Assembly: GCA_027886185.1 (NCBI GenBank)
Contig: WOAB01000583.1
Coordinates: 1,550,001 to 1,614,000 of the forward strand
Direction: 5' to 3'
Origin: Rheum nobile
Lineage: Eukaryota > Streptophyta > Magnoliopsida > Caryophyllales > Polygonaceae
Length of the DNA: 64,000 bases
The notes beneath the pieces are model-generated. The model had not been told where the DNA came from, searched no databases, and saw only the letters and a list, made by a program, of their open reading frames with translations. Positions 11,862-21,156 of the stretch are shown in pieces; position 1 is the stretch's first letter; each line of letters starts with the position of its first letter. The translations under genes and the position numbers were made by a program.

Positions 11862-13150
11862 ATTCCAAGTATTTTATTACATTAATATCATTCAATATAC
11901 TTAACGTAATAAAAATCAACTCAGAATAGATCAAACTTGGTAATTTTCATTGATAAGCTCAACTGAGCTAATACGTTTTACAAAAGGGATCTCCCGAGCG
12001 TCAAGACAAACTTGCCCGGGGACTTAGGTTCTTAACAAAACGAACACTGAAATACTAGGAAGGAAAATGCTAATTCAGCATTGGCCCTAATCATGGCGCC
12101 CTGAAACATTTCCTGTAATCTCACTCCTCATACAAGGTTTCTTCGAACGGGGTTTACCATCGGAATCTGGTGAAAGACTACTTATCCTGCTCAGTCCAGG
12201 AGCACATGGCTCATTCCTTGGTCTTGCCCTTCTTAGAGCATGCTCAACCGCCTCGTCCATCTGGCGTCGCTCTTATGGGGAAATCATCTGACTTAGGCGA
12301 AGTGTCTCTCGCGAGTCAGGACTCAATATTAGCCTTCTCTGAGCAGGAATAGGCTGTGAGTTCTCAGATGCATTTCGTGGACCATTCCTTCTTCTGGGAA
12401 ATACTACCTCGTAAGCATATCCCAATCGGCCGAAGTCAATGGCGAGTATTCTTGCTCATGCGGCAACTCCAGACTGGGATAGATAAACTCCATTCCCGGG
12501 TCCTCGCTGCCCACCAATAAGCGCTCTAAGCCATCAGACTCGTGGCCCTGTCCCTCGAGGTCCTCCTCGGGGTCCTCTTCTTCTTCCGGATCCTCTTCCG
12601 GGTCTTCTTCAGGATCCTCTTCTTCTGGATCCTCCTCGGGAATCATCTCAATCATGAAGTCGTCGTTGTAATGCCCTCTTGCATATATTGACCACTCCTC
12701 TTCATTTTCCTTGTCCTCCCTTGGCTCCTCTGTAGGTTATGCCACTGGAACCTTGGTCCTATCGGATACTAGTACTACTGACTCGGGTAGTACAGTCTTC
12801 ACCTCCTCGGGTGGAGTACTTGATTCTCCTACTTCGAAGCATCGCAGGGGAACTGGAAACTCAAGCCTTAATGGAGATGGCGGAGCCACCTCGGCTTCTT
12901 CCGAGTCCCTTCGAAGAGAAAAGCATGCACCCATAACCTACGGGTGACGAGAAAAGAGTTAGTCTTTCTAAATATAGAAGTTCGCTTCCATATCAGACTA
13001 AAGTGAAGGCACGACTAGATCGGCAGAATAAAATTTTTACTTGGAAATTCAGAGCCTTCGAAAACATTTCTCAGTTTCAAACGAGTAAACGGTTTACAAA
13101 AATTTTCGTTCCAAGAAAATGTTTTAAAACCCACCCGTTTTAAAAAAATT
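11862..13150 (-). other. Leader region of Tekay-A between PBS and gag
   Basis: About 1.3 kb on the minus strand between the PBS and the gag ATG. Apart from the leader ORF at 12404-12934 it shows no coding sequence. Unusually long leaders are common in large Gypsy elements. Confidence 0.6.
12404..12934 (-). pseudogene. Tekay leader ORF starting MGACFS, with an acidic tail
   Basis: A single frame of about 176 codons runs from an ATG at 12934 to 12404, with one TAA at 12739-12737. It begins MGACFSLRRDSEEAEV, which fits the N-myristoylation pattern MGxxxS with a nearby Cys. After a Pro-rich stretch it ends in a strongly acidic repeat region of EEDPEE-like units and a short mixed tail. A recognisable relative lies in Tekay-B at about 56110-55960, so the ORF is shared by two families rather than random. 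No known domain is recognised. The membrane-targeting idea is inference. Confidence 0.5.
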
Positions 13151-13164
13151 CGGCTCTGATACCA
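13151..13164 (-). other. Primer binding site of Tekay-A (initiator tRNA-Met)
   Basis: Reads TGGTATCAGAGCCG on the minus strand, four bases downstream of the 5' LTR end at 13169. Confidence 0.85.
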
Positions 13165-13790
13165 AATCTGTAACACCCCCAAATATATCATTGAAAGGTA
13201 TTATCGCTAGTGACCTCAGATTCCACATCCGAAGCCACCCAAGGCTTAACCAGTTTATACAAATCATAAAAACAACATTTATAATACGAAATGTCATAGT
13301 ATTGGATTAAATCAAAGTTTCGGAATTACATCCATAATCCAAATACAACCAAAATATATTACAGCGGAAGTCTTTTTTAAAAATAAATGACACAAAAGTC
13401 TTGATCTAGCGATCACACGCCTAGGATCTCAACCTGATAAAACTCTTTAAAATTCCATCTGCCTTCCTCGTCGTTTCTAGCCTTCATGGAACTGCAGTTT
13501 ATCTGATGTGCCGTATGAGACGGATGACACCAGCCCACCATGCAAGGGAATATAACCGATTGGTTAGTCTAATGAAAGACTATGTAAGGGTAAAACAGAA
13601 AGGTTCTAAGTAGTCGTATTAGGTTAGACTCATCGCTTCTCGAATAAAAGTCAATGACGATAGTCAACCACCATACTCCTACTGAAATATACGAAAAGGT
13701 ATGATCAAGAGAAGACTCTGAAAGATTGAGTCTTAAGGACACATATGAAGAGAAGACTCCAACGAATTGAGTCTTATCGGAAAGTATGAC

Positions 13791-15237
13791 TGATATGCGA
13801 TATATTGTATAGCACATCTAGTGGTTATTAGCATGATTTAGATGATGTTTGGATATGATTTGATGGTGATTCTGTAATCCGGAAGAGAAGACTAGAAGTG
13901 AAGAAATCATGGGATTTACAGAGGTTTGAAGTGCATTGAAGAGTAGAAGAACAGTGGGATGAATTCAAATGGTTCGTTATCTTTACTCAGATGTCCAAAT
14001 GGAGTGATTCCAATTCGAGGAGTTAGATATTGAAGTCTAATACAAGTCCTCCAAATATTAGCGCAATCCAAGTTGGGAATCAAACGTTATGGCATTTTTA
14101 CGGAAGTGTCGCAGAAGCTGGAGAAGTCATCGCCACCGCACCCCGCGGTGGGATGGCCGCACCCGCGGCGAGCACAACAGAAGCGAGGATCTAGATTCTG
14201 GAAGACCACCGCACCCCGCGGTGGGTGTCACCGCACCCCGCGGTGGGTGTCACCGCACCCCGCGGTGACGACGCGCTGAAGACCTTTTCCGGATTTATTT
14301 CCGAGATTTCTTATTTCCTTTTATTTTATTTCTGAAACTTTGTTTCCAAGTTTGTTATTTTCTTTTCTTTATTTCCTTATTATTTCCTTAGTATTTAAGT
14401 TAAGTTTAAGACTCTTTTAGAGAAAATCTATTCTTTAACCCTAGTTGCCACCTTTCTACATTTTTCTCTCACAAACCCTATGGAGAACTAAACCTCCATT
14501 GTTGCACTTGACATTTTGAAGCCAGCAATTGATTGGTTGTGAGTTTTCTACTCTTGTTCGTTTTCCTATCTAGTTGGATTAATTCTATTGCGCTTGATTG
14601 TTTATTGGTCTATGTTGATTTATCTAGATTGATCACCTAGGTTTATTGATATCTCCCTGATTGCTAGGACTTGTGATTCTGGGTTCGGGTTGCATATCTA
14701 GTAGCGAGCACGATTTACATAAGCGGGTTGCGAGTGTTCATCGTGAGAGAGAGTTAATTGCATGCCTATAGTAACGGGTTGTTTCTATTGCATGTATCTT
14801 GTTAAATCCTTGGTTGAATGCTATTGCTTTATTGAGTCTTGAAGGTTTTCAGATTTGATTTAGTAATAAGTACTATTAGGGCTGGTAGAACTAATAGTTA
14901 CTTATGATTGGGATAAGAACAACTATAGGAATGATAAGAACTTGAGATTGATAGAATTCCGTGATCGACCATTCTCTTGTTGTGTGGATCTTTGTTGAGT
15001 GTGGCGCTTTTTCCCATTATATTCACAACCTTTACTTGCAAACTTGTTTACTTACTTACTTGTTACTTGATTTCCAAGAAAACACTACAAACCCCCCCTT
15101 AGTTCCTTGTTGGTGATTCATGAATTGCAAGAATAGATAACCTGAGTCCCTGTGGGATCGACCCTGACTTGCTTGCTATACTCTTTAGTAGGTATTTTAG
15201 GATTTCTTTGATTGGGTATACGACTTTAGGCCTGTCA
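13791..15237 (+). repeat. 5' LTR of Athila-B
   Basis: 1447 bp, starting TGATATGCGA and ending GGCCTGTCA just before the PBS. It shares with the other Athila LTRs the U5 block GTGGGATCGACCCTGACTTG (15152) and carries GC palindromes at 14134-14267. Confidence 0.85.
14134..14267. repeat. GC palindrome arrays in the Athila-B LTR, 22-bp period
   Basis: The 17-mer CACCGCACCCCGCGGTG occurs at 14134, 14207, 14229 and 14251, with a variant at 14156. The spacing within groups is exactly 22 bp (17 + 5). It is the reverse complement of the Tekay-A motif type. Confidence 0.88.
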
Positions 15238-15241
15238 AATT

Positions 15242-15259
15242 TGGCCCCGTTGCCGGGGA
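15242..15259 (+). other. Primer binding site of Athila-B (tRNA-Asp type)
   Basis: TGGCCCCGTTGCCGGGGA, one mismatch from the TGGCGCCGTTGCCGGGGA complement of tRNA-Asp seen in Athila-C. Confidence 0.75.
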
Positions 15260-15316
15260 TTCAAATTTTCTGTTTTTGTGGTTTGTTTGTTACCAACCTT
15301 GGTGTGGACCTATCTT

Positions 15317-17267
15317 ATGGTTTACACTCGTGCTACTAATTCACCTCTTCTTGATTTTGATCCAGAGATTGAGAGAACTTTGTCCCAGGATCGCAGAGTC
15401 AACCGTACTTTGGTTTTTGACAACCCTGCATTTGAGATGGGTGACGCAGATAGAACGTTGAGGCAGTTGACTGCACCGAACTTGCAACAGCAACCTTTGG
15501 TTGTGGTGATTCCTGCTGTAGGAGAGAATGTGAATTTTGAGTTGAAGCCGGGGTTGATTCATTTGCTCCCAACTTTCCATGGGCTGGCTGGAGAGGACCC
15601 AATCAAACATATGGGTAAATTCCACACAGTCTGCATGAGCATGAAATCGGCAAACGTCACTGAGGAGCAAATCAAGATGAGAGCTTTTGGGTTTACTCTG
15701 AAGGACACTGCTGATGACTGGTATTACAATCTGCCTACTGGAAGCATTGATACGTGGAACAAACTGCATAAGGCGTTTCTCGAAAAATATTTCCATGCAA
15801 AGAAGGCGAACAATTTGAAGAAGGCTATTAGCAACATCGAGTAGGAGGCTGACGAGAGCCTGTATGAGTACTATGAGCGGTTCAAGAGACTTTGCTCAAG
15901 CTGTCCGTTCCACGGGTACTCCAGTCAAGATCTGGTGCTCCACCTTTATAATGGTCTGCTGGAAAGTGAAAGGAGGATTGTCAACGCTGCATGTGGCGGC
16001 AATATTCTCAACACAACACCGGCAGCAGCTATGGAGAAGATTCAGGAGATGGCATAGGGCACAAGAAATTTCGGTAGAACTTCTACCAAGAGAGGAGTCA
16101 ATGTTGTGAACTCCAATCGCTCAGAGCTAGCAAGTGAGATTGCCGAATTGAAGGACATGGTGAGGAGACTAACGCTGCAAGGAACTCCTCAACAACTCAA
16201 AGCATGTGGGATTTGTGCTGATCAATTCCACCCCACCGATGTATGTCCTCAATTGCAAGATGATCCGAATGCTGAGGTGAACCATGTAGGGGGTTATGGA
16301 CCTCCAAGACCTCGGAACGATCCATACTCCAACACTTATAATCCGGGGTGGAGAGACCACCCGAATTTCAGATGGAGGGATCAACCGAATCAACAACAAC
16401 AGCCTCAGTTTCAACAACAACAGCAGCCAAGACCTCAATTTCTACAAAGGTCGCAAGATCCACAACCGGGTACGTCTGCTTCAACTGAAGATATGCTCCA
16501 AGCTTTGACGAAACATTTCACTACTCATGTTCAATCTACGGGGTCAAGCATAAAGAATTTGGAGATGCAGATGAGCAAATGGCTGAAGCCATCACGAGGA
16601 TCGATGCAAAGATGTCGGGAAATCTACCATCTCAAACGATAGTTAACCCACGGGTAAATGTTAGTGCTGTAACCCTCCGAAGTGGAAAACAATTGTCTGT
16701 CGCTCCTAGTGCTGAGAATGACGATTCAGGAGAAGAAGAGTTTCTGGAGGATCACTACACCCAGCGGCAAGAGGACCGCACCCGCGGCAAGAATGAAGAA
16801 GAGGAACAGAATGCTCTGTCGAGTCCACCGCACCCCGCGGTGACGGTACTGTTTCTCGAGATTTTTCTGGGGATGCACCGCACCCCGCGGTGGCTTCTGA
16901 CCGCACCCGCGGCGAATCTTCCGGAGCTGTTAACGAGCCTTATGTGGACACCTACGTTCGTCCATACTTTCCTTCTCTCGGTTCCGAAAAGCCACCCGCC
17001 CCATTCCCAGAGGCGCTCAAGGAGAGAAGGGTCATCGACGACAAGGACCTTTTCGAAACATTCAGCAAGTGCGAAGTAAACATCCCTTTACTCAAACTTG
17101 TTAAAAGTATTCCCAAATATGCTCGTTTCTTGAAGGAACTTTGCATAATCAAGAGGAAACAGAAGCATAAGCAAAAGAAGCAGGTCCAGGTGAGCGAGCA
17201 AGTATCTGCTGTGTTTCAAAGGCGCCTGCCCAAGAAGTGCAGTGATCCAGGTATGTTTTCTATCCCC
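15317..17267 (+). pseudogene. Athila-B gag and protease start
   Basis: The ATG at 15317 starts MVYTRATNSPLLDFD, like Athila-A. The Gag core includes DDWYYNLPTGSIDTW and SLYEYYERFKRLCSSCPFHG, followed by a zinc-like motif (CGICADQFHPTDVC) and a Gln-rich linker. Stops occur at 15842 (TAG, probably from CAG) and near 16055, and a frameshift near 16570. The linker between nucleocapsid and protease holds GC palindromes at 16774-16914, where the frame changes again. The conserved block ending RRLPKKCSDPGMFSIP marks the approach to protease, where the element is cut. Confidence 0.85.
16774..16914. repeat. GC palindromes inside the Athila-B gag-protease linker
   Basis: CACCGCACCCCGCGGTG at 16826 and 16876, with shorter forms (three Cs instead of four) at 16774 and 16899. 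The variable C-run changes the reading frame across the linker. Confidence 0.82.
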
Positions 17268-18858
17268 GAGTTTTCAAGTTGTACTTCTCGCCCTAAGGTT
17301 CATTAATTATGTGCATAACGACACTTATCTTATTTAATTCCAAAACGTATATTCACGTTATAAGCTTTTATCATAATCATCTCATCCCTCAGGATATAGA
17401 GATATATAGTCGGGAATAAATCTCTAAAGGTTTGACGCCGGCTAAGCGCACCTCCTCTATATTCGGATAGGGGATAGTCATGACTAGAGAAACGGTGTTA
17501 GGGCTTGAACATCCTATCCACCGGGTTATAAAGAAACGGCTACCTCTCAAGGTAAGCAGCGCTCCTACGAATACTCGTGCTAACTATATCTCAAGTGCAC
17601 ATAAAAATCCACTGCTAACTATATTTCAAGTTCGCATAAAAATCCACAACAATACCATCACGATAATAACAGATATAATAGCGTTGTTTCTAGCAATATA
17701 TACAACCTATTATAATATTCATTTTAATCGTATCATTTTAAGAAAACTGTTCCCAACGAAACTAGTAATTCATCCCAATTTAATTAACAATTAATCAATT
17801 GATAATTAATAGAAATATGGAATGATAAGCAAGAGCGAACCGCCACTTGCCTTATATTTAGACGAAGCTCAACGAAGCTCGAGATGACGGATTTCCGGGT
17901 CCGAAACGAGGTAGAACCTGGATTATGGTTTCCTACGGAACGACCCATAACAAAACCCTAAGTTAGATTCGACAATAAATAGTACGAATCTTAAAGAAAA
18001 ATGAACGAAATCGAAGGAACAAAAGTCCCAAACGAGATCACAACGCCCAAGCCACCACCACACTCGCCCAGGCCCACCGCGGGTGCGGTGGCCTTGACCG
18101 CGGGTGCGGCGAGGCTACAGAGGCGAGACACCGACAGTGAAAAATCACAGTGGAAGACGATGGGGCTCGACTTGGGTTGGTTTCGACTTCCAAACTCCTT
18201 GTGTCACTAACCACCACCTTGAGGGCACCTCCTCCTCCTATGGCAACTCCGGCGACGACCTTGAAGAACTCCGACGACGCTTGCAACTCCAGCGACAAAG
18301 GCAGTGAAAGAAAGAGAGATTTGAGGGAGAGAAAGAGTGGAATGGCCTCCTCCTCTTAGCCCCCTCCTTTTATAGGCCATCAAGGAGCCCGAAGGAGTCA
18401 TGCTGGCTTCCTCTCCCACTGCCTCACCGGGGACAAGATCGGCAAGCAGCTCAGACGAGTTCGGTGGAGCAGAGAAGCCATCATCACGGCGCGGGTGCGG
18501 TGGGTCTCACCGCGGGGTGCGATGGCGACCAATTCCTAACCGCTGGGTGTGGTGGGTATGACCGCGGGTGCGGTCAAGGCAATTTTTTGTGCCTTTTGCC
18601 CATTCTTTGACCGAGAAGCCCACTTTTGACCGGGAAGAATTACGGTATGAGTTTTAACCCCAGGTTAAATATATTCGTACCCGAACAATTATTCTAAACC
18701 CCAAAAATACGTCGAATGTATTTTATTCCACTCAAGAAATTATTACGGAGATCAAGTATTTAACAGAAAGTCTGAACTTCTCTGAAAATAATTTGACTAC
18801 AATACGAGTGTTTGGAAAACTTACCAAAATACTCTTTACTAAAATGAGGGGTATTACA

Positions 18859-19384
18859 CATTATGCATCTGAATGCTACACCAAACTGCACAAGGAGAAG
18901 GAGGAGAACTCGAAGTTTGCTGAAACAAAGGACTCAGAAACTCTACTGATGACAATCCAAGATGGAAAGAAGTCTGAAGCAGGTGTTTGGTTTGTGGATA
19001 CAGGCTACAGTAACCACATGAGTGGAAGTAAGTCTTCTTTCTCTTATTTAGATGAAGATTATCATTCTATTGTAAGATTTGGGGATGAATCTTTTGTGAA
19101 AGTGATGGGGAAAGGAGATATCAGGATAAAAGCCAAGAATGGTTTTGTGGAGAAAATTTCAGAAGTCCTATATGTGCCTAATTTGAAGACTAATTTACTG
19201 AGTGCTGGCCAATTGCAAGAAAAGGGTTATATTATCACAATTAAGTCAAATGCTTGTGAAATTTATGATCCTGTTAGAGGAGCTATTGCTCTTATTCCAA
19301 TGAGTTCAAACAGGTTGTTCTCTTTAAAGATTGAAAGCATTCAATCTAGTCTGATGGCTGAAGTAAGTGAGTCATCGTGGTTAT
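18859..19384 (+). pseudogene. Copia-A gag end and protease
   Basis: Resumes the zinc knuckle (ASEC) after the CATTA repeat. It continues through a charged linker into the protease, whose active site reads WFVDTGYSNHMSG (Copia proteases usually have D-[ST]-G). The conserved LYVPNLKTNLLSAGQLQEKG block follows. The frame is open until the hAT element at 19385; the codons for S-S-W-L are followed after it by W-H-F-R-Y-G-H. Confidence 0.88.
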
Positions 19385-20237
19385 TAGGGGTGAGCAAAAG
19401 TATCCGATCCGATCCGATAACCCGCCAATTCGAACCCTAAAAGTCCGTATCCGAAAACATCCGTTTAATATTTATCCGAATCCGATCCGATCCGGGTGAT
19501 TTTTCTCGGATACTTGGACCAGATACGGATCGAGATATTTTGCTTACCGGATATCCGAGAATCCGGTACTATTAATATATAATATATATGTTTTTATAAC
19601 TTATATACAATGTTTAATTAGTTTAGATGATCTCAAAATGGTACTTGTACATTTTTAACTAATTAAACCACTTCAATTCTCCAATGCAACATTCCTTATT
19701 TTTTTCCTAATAATAAAAAAACAACCTTGATTATTATACTTATAAAATTAAAACCCTAAATCATGTACTAATTTTTGCATCACTAAGCAGAGCAAATATG
19801 TTTTTTTTGTCAAGACTGAGTGTTCATCATTGAATTGAACTTTGATTATATAAGTTAAAGCTACAACTTTATATATACTTGTCAATTCCTCTTGTTATAT
19901 AATATATATGTTTATGGTTCTCAATCTGAAAAGGTTGACAAGTTTAATTTTTTGAAAAAATTATAAAGACTTGCAAATGGTGCTGATGTTTGACGTTTAG
20001 TTTGCACTTTACGGATTGTTAGTTTTGATTGAATTTTAAAAAAAAATTGATATAATTTTTAATAGGTTTTCTAGTAATCGGATAATTTGGATATCCGAGT
20101 CGAATATCCGATCCGATCCGGATAATATTTACCGGATATCCGGTCCGAAACGGACACGGATAGGAGTTTTGTAAATATTTTTTACCGGATCTCCGACATA
20201 CCGGACCGGATCAGATATATCTGTTTGCTCACCCCTA
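19385..20237. mobile_element. Non-autonomous hAT-type DNA transposon
   Basis: 853 bp with 14-bp perfect terminal inverted repeats (TAGGGGTGAGCAAA) and an 8-bp TSD, GTGGTTAT (19377-19384 and 20238-20245). An 8-bp TSD and TAGGGG-type ends are hAT features. The interior is AT-rich, has no coding sequence, and near both ends has many CGGATATCCG/GATCCGATCC-like repeats that could be transposase sites. Removing it with one TSD copy restores the Copia-A frame. Confidence 0.92.
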
Positions 20238-20245
20238 GTGGTTAT

Positions 20246-20410
20246 GGCACTTTAGATATGGGCATCTAAATTTTGGAGGGTTGAAGACTCTTCAGCAAAA
20301 GAATATGGTAACAGGTCTTCCAGAAATTACAGCTCCTACTCAGGTGTGTGAAGACTGTGTTGTTAGCAAACAACATCAGACTCAATTTCCCAAGGGGAAA
20401 TCATGGAGAG
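20246..20410 (+). pseudogene. Copia-A pre-integrase segment
   Basis: Carries the GAG-pre-integrase zinc finger: W-H-F-R-Y-G-H-L-N followed by CEDCVVSKQ, the H...C-x2-C pattern that opens Copia integrases. The frame is open from the hAT boundary to the Tat insertion at 20411 and resumes at 30280 after the GAGAG duplication. Confidence 0.88.
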
Positions 20411-21101
20411 TGTTGGGCCTGGCTTCCCTTGGGAGAACGTGTCGAGTAAATCAAGCCCAAGCCCACGATAAATCGAAAGAACAAGGGAAAAGCCCAGAGG
20501 AGGCGACGGGACTTCTCTGGTCGAATGCCCTCCGACAGGATCGCAAGAATCTCGCCATACATTAAATGCCCAGATCACGCAACGGCCACAACATTCAAGC
20601 CACCGTAATTACAATGATTTTATGGCATAATCCCCGCCATTACTCTCAGCATTGAAGATAAAGTATACGATCAAGACATAACGGTAAGAGGAGTAAAAAG
20701 ACTTACCATATTTGGACGAAGAGAAAGATAAGAAGGAGAAAAACACAAATTACGCGACACACAAGCATTCTCGCTCAGAAATACATTAGAACAACATATC
20801 TGCTCCGAGCTTAGCTCTCTGAGAGTCGTCCACATTGATTCGTCACCGGTCGCAACCTGAAAACCACCGGTCGCAACCTGAAAACCACCGGTCGAGTCCT
20901 ACCCGATCTCTTGTCTTACTACGATAAGTTGTATCTCGATTCGATCCGATTAACACGACATCTAATAAAATCATCTCGCTATTCTACATTTATTCTTTGT
21001 TTGCCTATTATTTATTTGGTTTGGATTGTTTTCTATCACCCGATCGACTAGTTACCCCGTCTAAGGCGATTTAGGTCGTCCGATCTTTTCGCCCCAAAAC
21101 A
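20411..21101 (+). repeat. 5' LTR of the Tat element
   Basis: 691 bp, TGTTGGGCCT...CCCCAAAACA. It exceeds the 3' LTR by 21 bp because a 21-bp unit containing CACCGGTCGCAACCTGAAAA is present twice near 20850-20890. Confidence 0.92.
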
Positions 21102-21104
21102 ATT

Positions 21105-21123
21105 TGGCGCCCACCGTGGGGCC
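21105..21123 (+). other. Primer binding site of the Tat element
   Basis: TGGCGCCCACCGTGGGGCC, four bases after the LTR. It begins with the TGGCGCC shared with tRNA-Asp-type sites but then differs, as is typical of Tat elements. The exact primer tRNA is not assigned. Confidence 0.7.
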
Positions 21124-21156
21124 ACTTGCCGATCACCCTTCCGAAACTTTCCAACC

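Larger units (their letters stand above)
13791..17267 (+). mobile_element. Athila-B, truncated Gypsy element inside the Tekay-A LTR
   Basis: A complete 5' LTR, PBS, gag and the start of protease are present. The sequence then stops after the codons for GMFSIP, where related elements continue into protease. The right flank is Tekay LTR sequence, but 131 bp downstream of the left breakpoint. A single deletion therefore removed the 3' part of Athila-B, its 3' LTR and some target DNA. ATGAC at 13786-13790 is the surviving TSD copy. Confidence 0.85.
4644..18858 (-). mobile_element. Tekay-A, chromovirus Gypsy element in reverse orientation
   Basis: Bounded by TGTAACACC...GGTATTACA LTRs and by TSD CATTA (4639-4643 and 18859-18863). 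In its own sense it runs right to left: 5' LTR (13169-18858, itself carrying Athila-B), PBS, a 1.3-kb leader, gag-pol (11861-7126) with a C-terminal chromodomain, PPT, 3' LTR (4644-7019). LTRs of about 2.4 kb, a tRNA-Met PBS and a C-terminal chromodomain fit the Tekay/Del clade. Confidence 0.92.
13169..18858 (-). repeat. 5' LTR of Tekay-A, split by Athila-B and missing 131 bp
   Basis: LTR sequence covers 13169-13790 and 17268-18858. Compared with the intact LTR, the stretch equivalent to 5266-5396 is absent at the point where Athila-B lies. It carries palindrome units at 18075-18111 and 18486-18575. Confidence 0.88.

Noticed and set aside
12404..12655. Acidic repeat segment as a simple microsatellite
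   Set aside because: Kept as part of the leader ORF because the upstream part of the same frame has a relative in Tekay-B; the acidic tail alone would have been dismissed as low complexity.
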